From Fragum whitleyi (Eukaryota > Mollusca > Bivalvia > Cardiida > Cardiidae), in NCBI GenBank assembly GCA_948146395.1, contig OX411559.1, positions 36,388,215 through 36,452,214 of the forward strand: a stretch of DNA of 64,000 bases, written 5' to 3'. The notes beneath the pieces were generated by a model that saw only the letters and a list, made by a program, of their open reading frames with translations, made no database searches and was not told the DNA's origin. A program made the position numbers and the translations under genes. The first letter of the stretch is position 1. Every line of letters starts with the position of its first letter. Below, one piece after another: positions 34,050 to 47,900 of this stretch.

Positions 34050-35089
34050 GCTGTAGCTACGACGATAAGCTTGGTCGCTTTGGTCGAAGATCCACTAGAG
34101 ACATATGAACGAGTTTAAATCCGAGTATTTACGTGTTAACCGAGGGGGTGGGGGTTTACGCAATACAAATGTAAGACTACAGAAAGAAAAGACAAAATTG
34201 ATTTCGAATTTAAACCGTCGACAAGTCACACGAAAAACCTTTGAAAGGTTTGTGAGCTGGTTTTTCAGAAATTCAACCACGTCTGTTAATGTAATGATTT
34301 ATTATGGATAAGCTTTTCATTCTAACTTTGGGTAAACGATCACAAGGCTTGTAGTAGACATTAGCAGTGGCAAAAAGGGCTACAGCCTACACACACAGAC
34401 ACGCACAAAAATGAAAATAAAAAAAATGACAGTCGTACTTGTATATTGCCATAGGGTGTTTGTGCGGTATAAACGAGACATATTCATTGTCTTTAGGGAA
34501 ATTCAACCAAAATTAGATATTTGTTGGAAAACCAACCTCGCCCCTCCCCCTTCTGGATATTGTACGGCGTCAACCAAAACAGGTTCCAAGTATTCAATAA
34601 AAATGCTCATAAATAGGGTACTCTCTTAAGGTTTCGGGGTACCTGCTTTAAATGTGTTCTATTTCGGTTTAGCTTCCCACATGTTTTGAGCAAATTTAAA
34701 TTACTATTTTGATTAGTTGGATAGATATGTAACCATGAGGATCAAATTCAGGAAAGAATTGAAGACTGTTTAACACAGTCTTAAATTCTTTTCTGAAGTT
34801 GATTTTCCAGAGAGTCCTATAGACATAAACCAGGCAGTTTTTAGAGTCCCTCCTACATAGCTACTTAGTTGTGAGTCTCCGACCTGCGTCACCTTCCAAA
34901 TTTGTATATTCGAACCCTTTTTAGAGAAATTCTGGGTCCGTCTTTGTTCAACGACCTCCGGACAGTAGCCCCTGTCCTGGCAATATTTCCTCTAGACTGT
35001 CTTCGGGGAAACAACAACAACAACAATAAAAAAACCCAAAACAAAACAACAACAAAAAAGCCCATAAGGTACAATTCAGGGCCGTATGG
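34050..35089. other. Spacer between lectin and Cvsi-like genes
   Basis: No gene recognised. 34640-34870 resembles the element at 19409-19712 (shared ATTGAAGACTG...CAGTCTTAAATTC hairpin). 35004-35055 is a CAA/AAC-rich simple tract. Confidence 0.45.
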
Positions 35090-35610
35090 GCTGACGTCAT
35101 GGCAAAGTTGGTAGCACGTCAGAGTGTCAACCATAAGTTCCAGAATTCAATTTCAGATGACGGCACTCATCCCCTCCGACTAATAAGCTTCCAACAAATA
35201 ATCAATTGATTGAATTGAGTTTTACGCCGCATTCAACTTTTTTTTTCAGTTTCGGTTGCAGCACCTAACAATGGTTTCCTGGTATTTCTCTCACCAGTAT
35301 AACAACCACATTCTTTCCTAGCCTCCAGCTGCTATCTCACATAGGTCTACGATTATCAACTTATTGGTGAGAGACAAATAGTCGGAAAGAGTGAGTGCCG
35401 CCGTCGGGGATCGAACCCGGGACCTCTAGATTGGCAGTCCGACGCGCTACCAACTGCGCTATGACGGCGGCTTCCAACAAATAAACATGTTTGGGATAGC
35501 ATGCAATGATTTAGTATAGTACTTGTACTGGTACAAGGGAATTTTTGTTCGGTAATCCAGCCATCGCGATATGACTGAAATAGTTTAAAGTGCCGTTAAA
35601 TCTTCCTATT
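35090..35610. mobile_element. SINE inserted within an older SINE (nested)
   Basis: An old plus-strand SINE (head GGGCTGACGTCATGGCAAAG, body to 35201, continuing 35485-35610) is split by a young minus-strand SINE at 35202-35470. The young copy is flanked by a perfect 14-bp direct repeat CTTCCAACAAATAA at 35188-35201 and 35471-35484. Its tRNA head (GCCGCCGTCATAGCGCAGTT) can form a complete acceptor stem GCCGCCG/CGGCGGC. Confidence 0.92.
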
Positions 35611-35639
35611 CGAAAAAAGATCAGGTCTATTTATGGAGG

Positions 35640-35692
35640 ATGACGAAAAACAACGACAACGACAACAACAACAACAACAACAACAACAAAAA
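35640..35692 (+). repeat. (CAA)n simple repeat
   Basis: Imperfect CGACAA then uninterrupted CAA units ending near 35689. Confidence 0.9.
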
Positions 35693-35922
35693 CTGACAAC
35701 GAGCAAAATCAGCAGACAAACATAACGCAATATCAATGGTATGTAATCAAGAAGTAATTTCGACATGCCCATTTCTTAAATCAAATTTGTAACAGACTAT
35801 CTTAACACATTCAGGTACAATTTTAAATGCAGTGACCTAACATTTGATAAGAAAACGGAAACACAACGTTCGGCACTTTGGGAATATCTCACATTGAATT
35901 TTGAAATCGCCATCGCACTAAA

Positions 35923-38900
35923 ATGAAGTTGATTTTCTTGATAATTACTGCTTGTTTGGCCCTAGGTAAGTCTTTTCATTTAAGGTAGTGGACCCGTAAT
36001 AGTTCAACAATGTTTCTGAAGGAATGAACTTTAACAGTGTTAACCGAGGTTTCCTAATGATTTTCATTAGAAAACCTCGGTCAACATTGTGAAAGACCTT
36101 GCGTTCCGAAATGTTGCGGACCTATTACGGGTCCACTACCTTAAATAGAGAATCACTTGATTATTTCAGTTTCAGAGTCGCCGTTAAAGCGCAGTTGGTA
36201 GAGTCGGACTATCATTCTATAGGTCTCGGGTTCGATCCCATACGGCGGCACTCATTCTTTCCTTTTTTTTTCTTACACTAATGGGTTCATAATCATAAAC
36301 CTATGTGGGATAGCAGCTGGAGGCTAGGAAAGGATGTAATGGTAGTACTGGTGTGAGAAATACCAGGAATCCATTGCGAGTGCTCAAGCCGCCCCAATAT
36401 AACTGAAAGATTGTTGAATGCGATGTAAAACCCCATACAAACAAACAACCAAATTATTCACGTTTCACGAAAAGAGTTATTACACAATTTAATGTTCATT
36501 CTATATATTGACAAAAAAGACAGTTTGTCCAGCTAAATAATATATATCATATTGAAACTCTAGAAGAGCACAAGTAGTTGCACAACATAAGATGTCCCAT
36601 CTTATATAAGTAAAGCCAAAAATTATTGAAAAGGGACATTTTGTTCAAAACTTTTTACAAACCACTTTAAAAACAACTCAATTACGGTTGGATATAACTT
36701 GCCTGTTAATGTAGCTTACTGTACTGGAGTTAATAGTCAGCCGCTGGCTGTTTGGGGCTGTTCGGGTTGCGTTCGACTCTCTTCGCTTTTTGAACAAAAT
36801 GTAGTCAAGTGTAAATAATAGGTACTACTTTAATCGTATATGATGTATATGAAACTCATACTCAAAGGGCTTTTTTTTCAAATAGTCCATTTCCATTAGC
36901 GATATTCATTACCTCCCTTTCATAAAATATGTATACATGTTCTATGAATAGTTTTATATGTCTTCAGGAAACCATCATACACTTTAAAAGTTCAATTATG
37001 TAACTAAAATCTTTGACTTTTTATGTGACGAATTTATTTTCGGTTATAGTTGTCCCTTATATCCGCTTTATATAATATTTTGCTACAATATTGTCCAATT
37101 TTATCCAAACGTCATGCAATCGGTTGTTTTGTCAAAAAGGGCCCTTTTCCACAATGCTTGGCCTTTGTTGCCTACAGCTAGTTACATCATGAAATTGATA
37201 ATCACTGCGATCAAAACCATTCTAAATCGCTCACTCAGCGCTCAATTCATTCATTCTAAACACTCACTCATACCATTCAAAAACGCCCAAACCCAGGAAT
37301 AAAAAAAAAAAAAAAAAAAAAATAGAATCAACAACGTCATCGAAAATAAATATGGATAGAAAAAAATCGCGATTTAACTGACATAATTTATATTGTAAGC
37401 GTCTTATATGTTCTTGAAGAAATAGGAAGCTATCTATAGAACTTGTACGCATATTTCATTAAAGGGGGGGTAATCAATATCGATAATTTTGTTCACCCTG
37501 AACAAAATTAGCGACATTGGATTACCTCCCTTTAATTTCATCGTGAAACTCGCTCCACACATTTAATATCACTCCGAAATAATTCCAAAATCATTCACCA
37601 TGTCAATTTCACGATGTTGTTAATTTGACCTGATTGTGCTTATCTCTTGCTTCGTCTTGATATATACTTTAACTGATCATGATGCATTTTTTGGCAAATC
37701 AAATGCTCTCTAAATGGGGCTTAAACGCTTTTGTTTGTTTGTTTGAATGCGGGTTTTACGCCACTTTCAAAAACTTTTCAGTTAGATCGCGGCACCTAAC
37801 AATGGATCACAAGTATATCTCACACGGGTACTACCATTACACCCTTTCCTAGCCTTCAGCTGCTATCCCACATAGGTCTTTGATTATCAACCCTGGGATG
37901 ATTGGGAGATAAATAGTCGGGGGGGATGAGTGCCGCCGTCTTAGATCGAACCCGTTACCTCTAGATTGACAGACCGACGCGCTACCAACTGCGCTATGAC
38001 GGCGGCTCAAAACTCTTTACATGAGTAGCAGAGTGGCTACTCTACCAATTTCATTCGACCACTCGGCAACGTTGCTCATCTACCAGCTTCACTCTGCTAC
38101 TCTGCTGGTCTAGCAAATTCACTCTGTTCCTCTGCTACTCGGCCCACTTTACAAATAAGCAATACCCTTGGTCGTATGACCATATAGTCTAACGTTCGTA
38201 AATTAATCTAATACCCGTATATCCTTTTCAGCCAGTTCGGAGTTTTGTAAACAAGATGCTGATTGCACATTAACCCAGTGTGTGTCGGGACTCTTCCGAC
38301 AGGAATGCTTCAGAGACCACGTGTGTTCCTGCATTCCTTCAAGTAAGTTTGCTGTGTAGGGTTTAACGCCATTATCATCATTATTTTCAGTTATTTCGCG
38401 ACGATAATTTTTACATATCCATGTTTTTCTGTCGTTTTACACACCAGTACAGCCGCATCATGTCATCCGATCCACCATCTGCTCATCCCGCGTAGAAGTA
38501 CAGTTAGTTACATCGTGGACTGACGTTCATCTCAATCAAAACCATTCTAAATCGCACACTCATCGCTCCATTCATTCATTCTAGACAAACACTTACTCCA
38601 ACAACTATAAAACGCTCCAAAATGACTAAAAAGGTAAAATCAAGAGATGCATTCAAAATGAATATGAATAAAAAAGCGTTCACTAATATATTTGAAATTA
38701 TTTAAGCGTCTGAATTGTTCTTGAAAAAAAAAATGGAAACTGTTTATAGAAATTGTATGCATATTTTGTTAAGGGAGGTAATTGATATCGGTAATTTTGT
38801 TCATCCTGAACAAAATTAACCATATTGGATTACTTCCCTTTTATTTCACTCAAAATTCACTCATCGAACTCATGCGCAAGGCGGATTCCTTCAAGGAAGA

Positions 38901-41900
38901 AAGTGGCGAAATATATAATTGTGACCGGTAAGGCGAATGGGGGCCATCTGGGAACTCCTTAGAAAAAATATTTGTAAACTGTCACGAGTAAAATAACCAC
39001 TTTATCTAACTTAAGGTTCATGTAAAGTGTTTGGGACCCAATTATAAGAGTACTTTATTTGCCAAGAAAAAGCACTATGTCCAGGTAAATCATATATCAA
39101 AATGAAGCTATTGATGAGCACAAACAGTTACACTGACATAGCTTTAGTGGTATAGCCAAAACATTGTGGAAAAAGGTCATTGTGTACAGAAAAAGCATCT
39201 GCATGACTGTTTGAAAAAAAGGCTCATGTTTAAACAAAATACAGTCTAAAGTATTACCCAAAATGTAGTTATGCAAGCAATTTATTTTAACTTATTTTAT
39301 AAATACATATGTCATACATGTCAATCTAAGTTTGTAAACGTGTAGGTCTTTGTAAGGTATGGTGTGTTATCACAACATAAAAAGACATTAACAGTTTTTA
39401 GACCACGCTTGAAGCGAATTGGCCAATCAGAGAACAGTATTTCAAAAGTATATATCAAAGATACAACTTCGAGCGCTGTAATTACAGATATACGATGGTA
39501 GTGTGTCGTGCACGTGAATCTCGACAGGTTTTGCGTGCCGAGTCATTTCAAATAGATAACGAACATTTCATATGAGTGCTTTTTCGAAAAGACTTTCTAC
39601 AGTGACAAAAATGCAAAAGATCTGAAATAAGATGAAAAAATAGTTTTATAAGTATTTTCAGCGTAGTTACACATAGTAACAGTAATACTACAGCGAGTTG
39701 TATCTTTTTTATCAATGTTAAGAGGTTTAGGAAAATAAACAGACAATGTTAGAAAAGCGTGGTCTAAGTCAGATAGAAAATCTCGTGCCGCGGTATATTG
39801 GAAATAGACACTCGCTAAAGCTCGTGTCTTTTTCCCATATACCACGGCACTCGTTTTCTATCCTATACATATACCTGTACGGTTGTTAAGCTATATAGGT
39901 CAGACCCCGGTGAAAATTTGTCCTCTTTAGTGTATGGTAAATCAGTGTTTTTCTGCAAACCGTAGCTCTTTTCAGAATTTTCGTTGAGGTATGGGGGTTA
40001 CGGGTGCTTATTCCTCTTTCTAAGAACTTCTTTTTAAAACCGATTATCATGTAGGTTGATAAGGCAGTTTTTTAGATAATACAGTCACAGCAAGGGAACC
40101 GTTCTTTCGGAACCAACAAAGCTACGGGCCCAGAAATCACGCCCTATATTCTTCATCCCCCACCTGGAGAATAAACTCCTGCAAAGAGATAGTAAAATGC
40201 ACTTCAAAACTCTAGAACAGAGGTGAAATAACTTAAAAATTATGCAAAACTACAAGTAAATCACTGTTTAACACTAAAAACAGATCTATCATTGAGGGAC
40301 TACATTTTCTTTAGGAACTACTTTTACCATACAACGACCTCAGGAAGTAATTCTCACTGGGGTCCCTCCTAAATAAAATCCTAAGTTCAAGAGAAACACC
40401 AAATTTTATTTTCTGCTGGTTTTTGGTTCATTTCTGAGTAAAAATAAGATATCATAAGATGGCTCCATCCACTTTTGCCTTGTCTGGAGGAGTTTGAAAC
40501 ATGCAGGTGTTTTTGAAAAAATCATGCCAAAATGAATTTCATTCCGCATCCTAATAATCATCATAAAACTGCTATGATTTCAATAATACTCGAGGGATAT
40601 ATACATAACAATATATTTTGTGTTTGCTGCTTATACAGGAGAATCTTTTTGATGCTTTATGGATAATTTTTAATCAATCTTTGGCCACCAAATTATGCAA
40701 GATTGTCGCAAAACCATGGAAAATATGGTGCAAAAAGATTTTCTTTGTGATGTTTAAGCCAACTTTTTTACCTTTTTCATCAATTTGAGTAGTGGCAAAA
40801 CAAACATTCCATTAATTATAAGTGTGATATAGTTAGTAAGAAAACATCTTTAAGAGTAGAGCATATCATAGGCTAGATTTGGCATTCAAAAAGTTTTAAT
40901 CATTCAGATTAATAAATAGAGCAAGTAAGAGGTTTGATGTCAGTTAATATGTCAAGCATCATTTAACTTGAGCATGCAGATGGCATGTGCCTGGTTTTAC
41001 ATTACAGAATATAGATAAAATATAGTCACAGAGGCCATTTATATTCACTTAATTGATTTTAATGCAACATAAACAACACTTACAATGGCTAAAGGAATCG
41101 GACAAAGGCATGCTTCTGTGACCATCTCTACAAGGAAAACCGACCAATACGAAGAGCTGGTATCGACGACTATCCGAAGTCTAGACTGAGCGATGAAGAA
41201 AGCACCAATCACAGCATTCAGCAAGTAATTTGTCGATGACAATTCAAGATCTGTCTCACTGGAATAAAAGAGTGAGAGTCGTGAAACTCTTAATATAAAA
41301 GAACTGTCACTCACAATCAACTACTACATTGTTTTTATTTTGAAAACTTTGTTCAAAGATTATCAGGCATTTTTGGTTCACTCTGAAAGCCTTGGTGTAA
41401 AGCTGAACAGAGAGAAGAAAATTTGACTAGGATCTGATCTGGTCTTTGTCTGCAAATTTTTTTTTTCTTTGCTGACCGATATAGTCATGCCAACCCGGCT
41501 GACTATCCTTCCGAATACCCCCCCCCCCCTTCTTCACGTCTACCCCCCCCCCCCCCACACACATGTTTTGTTTTGGTTTTTTTTTTCATTTAGTATTGAT
41601 TTGAGTATCATTGTCTTTTCAAACAAACTTTCTTTTTCAACTATTTGAAACGGGAAAAATGTTGTTGTTTTAATTAATTTGGACTTGATTCACATTAACA
41701 GGGGTTTGAAATTCACATACCCAACTTGTCAGAAATAGCCTTCTGAAACAGACAAGTACATTTCTCAATTTGCTCAAGAACTAAAAGGAAATAAAAGTGA
41801 GTGAAAAATCATATCACTATGTAAGAGATTACAACTTTTAAGCCAATTTATCTTTTTTTAAGAATTAATACTTGCACTGATTGGAAATCATTTAGAGGAA

Positions 41901-44900
41901 AGGAGAAAATACTTGCATCAAGCAAATTCTCCTTTTATCTCCAAGTTTTCTCTTGTCTAAATTAGCCAGCACAAAAGGTATATAATGGCAAGGTTTACAT
42001 ATCTACAACATGGCAAATTGAAGATTTTTTCAATGAAGAATTATCCTTAAATTTGAAATAATAAATCTTAATCGGACAAGTGATCTTTTCCTGTACTTGT
42101 CGGCTGTAAAATTCGGAAGAAATGTACCTCCGAAGCTCTGACGGGGCATTTAAAAGTACAAATTTTCTCATACATTACCATGATATAAATGAATTGTTGT
42201 CTTAAGCTGATTTAACAGTTTAGTTTTCTCATCCTGCATGCCAAAATGTTTCAAAAAGATGAAAACAAACAAGCTTCCAGTCAAAGGGAGATCACTCTCC
42301 CACAAATGTAGATTTTTTTACGACATTCGTGTAAAATACTAAAATATAGAAAAATACACAAACCTTGAGGGAAATTCTCTGCTAATTGACATTCCAGCAT
42401 GAATCCCAACTTTTGTACAAAGTTTCAGGTTGAAATCTCCATAAATAAAGAAGTTCATATTTTCCCATCTAGGTCAGACCCCGGTGAAAATTTGTCCTCT
42501 TTAGTGTATGGTAAATCAGTGTTTTTCTGCAAACCGTAGCTCTTTTCAGAATTTTCGTTGAGGTATGGGGGTTACGGGTGCTTATTCCTCTTTCTAAGAA
42601 CTTCTTTTTAAAACCGATTATCATGTAGGTTGATAAGGCAGTTTTTTAGATAATACAGTCACAGCAAGGGAACCGTTCTTTCGGAACCAACAAAGCTACG
42701 GGCCCAGAAATCACGCCCTATATTCTTCATCCCCCACCTGGAGAATAAACTCCTGCAAAGAGATAGTAAAATGCACTTCAAAACTCTAGAACAGAGGTGA
42801 AATAACTTAAAAATTATGCAAAACTACAAGTAAATCACTGTTTAACACTAAAAACAGATCTATCATTGAGGGACTACATTTTCTTTAGGAACTACTTTTA
42901 CCATACAACGACCTCAGGAAGTAATTCTCACTGGGGTCCCTCCTAAATAAAATCCTAAGTTCAAGAGAAACACCAAATTTTATTTTCTGCTGGTTTTTGG
43001 TTCATTTCTGAGTAAAAATAAGATATCATAAGATGGCTCCATCCACTTTTGCCTTGTCTGGAGGAGTTTGAAACATGCAGGTGTTTTTGAAAAAATCATG
43101 CCAAAATGAATTTCATTCCGCATCCTAATAATCATCATAAAACTGCTATGATTTCAATAATACTCGAGGGATATATACATAACAATATATTTTGTGTTTG
43201 CTGCTTATACAGGAGAATCTTTTTGATGCTTTATGGATAATTTTTAATCAATCTTTGGCCACCAAATTATGCAAGATTGTCGCAAAACCATGGAAAATAT
43301 GGTGCAAAAAGATTTTCTTTGTGATGTTTAAGCCAACTTTTTTACCTTTTTCATCAATTTGAGTAGTGGCAAAACAAACATTCCATTAATTATAAGTGTG
43401 ATATAGTTAGTAAGAAAACATCTTTAAGAGTAGAGCATATCATAGGCTAGATTTGGCATTCAAAAAGTTTTAATCATTCAGATTAATAAATAGAGCAAGT
43501 AAGAGGTTTGATGTCAGTTAATATGTCAAGCATCATTTAACTTGAGCATGCAGATGGCATGTGCCTGGTTTTACATTACAGAATATAGATAAAATATAGT
43601 CACAGAGGCCATTTATATTCACTTAATTGATTTTAATGCAACATAAACAACACTTACAATGGCTAAAGGAATCGGACAAAGGCATGCTTCTGTGACCATC
43701 TCTACAAGGAAAACCGACCAATACGAAGAGCTGGTATCGACGACTATCCGAAGTCTAGACTGAGCGATGAAGAAAGCACCAATCACAGCATTCAGCAAGT
43801 AATTTGTCGATGACAATTCAAGATCTGTCTCACTGGAATAAAAGAGTGAGAGTCGTGAAACTCTTAATATAAAAGAACTGTCACTCACAATCAACTACTA
43901 CATTGTTTTTATTTTGAAAACTTTGTTCAAAGATTATCAGGCATTTTTGGTTCACTCTGAAAGCCTTGGTGTAAAGCTGAACAGAGAGAAGAAAATTTGA
44001 CTAGGATCTGATCTGGTCTTTGTCTGCAAATTTTTTTTTTCTTTGCTGACCGATATAGTCATGCCAACCCGGCTGACTATCCTTCCTTATACCCCCCCCC
44101 CCCCCCCCTTCTTCACGTCTACCCCCCCCCCCCCCCACACACATGTTTTGTTTTGGTTTTTTTTTTCATTTAGTATTGATTTGAGTATCATTGTCTTTTC
44201 AAACAAACTTTCTTTTTCAACTATTTGAAACGGGAAAAATGTTGTTGTTTTAATTAATTTGGACTTGATTCACATTAACAGGGGTTTGAAATTCACATAC
44301 CCAACTTGTCAGAAATAGCCTTCTGAAACAGACAAGTACATTTCTCAATTTGCTCAAGAACTAAAAGGAAATAAAAGTGAGTGAAAAATCATATCACTAT
44401 GTAAGAGATTACAACTTTTAAGCCAATTTATCTTTTTTTAAGAATTAATACTTGCACTGATTGGAAATCATTTAGAGGAAAGGAGAAAATACTTGCATCA
44501 AGCAAATTCTCCTTTTATCTCCAAGTTTTCTCTTGTCTAAATTAGCCAGCACAAAAGGTATATAATGGCAAGGTTTACATATCTACAACATGGCAAATTG
44601 AAGATTTTTTCAATGAAGAATTATCCTTAAATTTGAAATAATAAATCTTAATCGGACAAGTGATCTTTTCCTGTACTTGTCGGCTGTAAAATTCGGAAGA
44701 AATGTACCTCCGAAGCTCTGACGGGGCATTTAAAAGTACAAATTTTCTCATACATTACCATGATATAAATGAATTGTTGTCTTAAGCTGATTTAACAGTT
44801 TAGTTTTCTCATCCTGCATGCCAAAATGTTTCAAAAAGATGAAAACAAACAAGCTTCCAGTCAAAGGGAGATCACTCTCCCACAAATGTAGATTTTTTTA

Positions 44901-47900
44901 CGACATTCGTGTAAAATACTAAAATATAGAAAAATACACAAACCTTGAGGGAAATTCTCTGCTAATTGACATTCCAGCATGAATCCCAACTTTTGTACAA
45001 AGTTTCAGGTTGAAATCTCCATAAATAAAGAAATTTATATTTTCCCATCTAGGTCAGACCCAGGTGAAAATTTGTCCTCTTTAGTGTATGGTAAATCAGT
45101 GTTTTTCTGCAAACCGTAGCTCTTTTCAGAATTTTCGTTGAGGTATGGGGGTTACGGGTGCTTATTCCTCTTTCTAAGAACTTCTTTTTAAAACCGATTA
45201 TCATGTAGGTTGATAAGGCAGTTTTTTAGATAATACAGTCACAGCAAGGGAACCGTTCTTTCGGAACCAACAAAGCTACGGGCCCAGAAATCACGCCCTA
45301 TATTCTTCATCCCCCACCTGGAGAATAAACTCCTGCAAAGAGATAGTAAAATGCACTTCAAAACTCTAGAACAGAGGTGAAATAACTTAAAAATTATGCA
45401 AAACTACAAGTAAATCACTGTTTAACACTAAAACAGATCTATCATTGAGGGACTACATTTTCTTTAGGAACTACTTTTACCATACAACGACCTCAGGAAG
45501 TAATTCTCACTGGGGTCCCTCCTATATATGGTTGCAGCTCACTCATTTTTTCTCCTATATAAATACATGTAAATTCCACATTTTCAACACAACGACACTG
45601 ATTCCCATACATTCGTTGGGCTATATGGGTGCCTAATGTGAATAGATTGCCCCTAGGACTCTTGAAAAATCCCATTTAAACCAGATCATGATGCATTGGA
45701 TTTTCCGCAAAATCAGCCCAAACACACGTACCGTCTAAATTCCAAGACAAAACAGTCGGCTTAATCTACACCCCCCCTGGAGTACACCAACCAGCTGAAC
45801 ACAAAAAGTAGTCCTGAAAAATGAAGAAAATATTGGCTTACTTACTGCAAAAGAATACATTGTCAAAGATCTAACCATAAAAGAGCAGAAAGTTCTTCTT
45901 TATATGCCTATTTACACACTTGAAAATGGGGTTAAAATTTTTTTAGGGACTATTTCAGCACCCTACGACCCCGGAAGTACTTGGCCAGGTGACCTTACAC
46001 CATATACATCAATTTCTATTTCACAAAATAATAAATATATTGTAACTATAGATCATTGAAAAAAAACCACACTATAATTTGAAAAAAATTGCAGAAAATA
46101 TTTCACAATATTATGGCGTGATATTTCATCACACCTAGCATCTATTTTAAAAAAACAGAGAAAACCGGTTTGACATGTATGTTGACAAAATAAATGGAAA
46201 TTGATTGTTTCAAAAGAGCCTTTTGATATCGAGTTTTATTTCTAAGTTGTAGTAGTACCTAGTAGGAACATTTGTCTACATTCTGCTCAAAAGGCAAGTT
46301 TTATCCAGCCGCAATGAAGTTGTTGGTTTTGAATAAAACATCCCTTTTCATTAGTACGGCTCGGGTGACATCATTTTTTCCAGCCGGGATTAAATCGTCA
46401 TATACCCCGGCAAGAAACCGTATTACGAATTTATTATACTTCAAAGTTTTAGGCCTAAATATCTGTCTTTCGCCTATTTAAGGCCTTGGTTTAAACCGAA
46501 TTCTTTTAAACCACCAACATCCCTTAATGCGCCCCTATGCAAAGTAAACATATATGAAGTGACGTCATATATAGCTGTGACGTCACAATGATACACTCTG
46601 CGATGTTGTGATATGAAAGCGGTTCTTGGCTGAACCTGCGAGTAATTTGGCACTTTAAATCTACAGATTGGTAAAAAATTAAGGTATTCATTGATATCTT
46701 TATCATTTTTTATTTGCACATTATTACCCGACATGTTTTATAAATGAAGTATAATGTGTATACTCGGATCGTGTTATCCGCTAAGCGAGAGAATCATGGC
46801 TGCCATTACCGTTTCTTTTTTTGTCTAGGTTCACGGCTAGGCGCCTTAAGGAAACATTAGAGGTAATACCGGAGCGGCTGTAGATATCAATGTTTGTCAG
46901 GTCAGCATTAACCAATGAAAATGCTAGAATTTTCTTTGCAGTATAATAATATTAGTTATTCGGCTTCTTGCCAGGGTATATGACGATTTATTCCCGGCTG
47001 GCAAAATGATGTCACCCGAGCCGTAGGCGAGGGTTGACATCATTTTTGCTGCCGGGAATAAATCGTCATATACCCAGGCAAGAAACCGTATTACGAATTT
47101 ATTATACTTCAAAGTTTTAGGGCCAAATATCTGCCTTTTGCTTTCTTTGCAGTATAATAAAATGGTTTGGCTATTCTGTTATGAGAAGGGGTCTCTAATG
47201 TTGTGCAACTGCTTGTGCTCATATACAGATTCAGTTTGATATTTTGTTTATTTGGTCAAACTATCGTTTTTGTAAATAGAAGCTGCAATAAATTTGATTA
47301 AAAAACTCTTTACAAGAATCTTAAACTAAGCAAGTGTACCGTGGTGAGTTTAGCTACTTCTTTATAGGACACTGTGATATTTGAAAACGACCCCCTGGCA
47401 CAGTTACCACTTATAATTCGGTAACGTCTCGAATTAATCATAAGACATCTATTGTGAAATTGTAATATCAGAGTATCCAGCATTTTTTAGAATTTTAAAA
47501 AAAGTATTTGTACACCTTTTTATTTGTCATTGGTATATTCTATTATACTACTTAAACAACACTTTAGTTACTTAAATTCGGCCGTATTCGCCCACAGCAT
47601 GTCCCAAACTCTATATCATCATACTATAATGCGGTGGTCTCACGACGGTGTTGCGAGGGCATCACATAGTCGTGTTGCGATCCTAAAACAATCTGACAAC
47701 TTCTTAATTTCCTTAGCATCGCCTTCGTGGAGCGAAATGTGACCGATTGCACAGGTGAACACCCGAAGTTAAAATGAAGACCATTCGATTTGACCAGATG
47801 CCCTAACGATATCCTTAAGTAGGACAAAGTGGACAACAAATTCAACATGGAAATGAACCTTTGCGTGGTACTTCGGCAATCATTTAGCATATCAAAAACA

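Larger units (their letters stand above)
39896..45524. repeat. 2.57-kb tandem duplication: two full units and one partial
   Basis: Unit 1 39896-42469, unit 2 42470-45049, partial unit 45050-45524. Each begins TAGGTCAGACCC. Differences seen by eye between units 1 and 2 are confined to poly-C runs (near 41516-41557 and 44092-44137) and a few bases; unit 3 has two small changes. Such identity means a very recent duplication, gene conversion or an assembly artefact. The unit holds one exon-like segment (see 41084-41258), a dispersed repeat also found at 26020-26370, and otherwise AT-rich sequence. It lies wholly inside intron 2 of the Cvsi-like gene. Confidence 0.97.
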
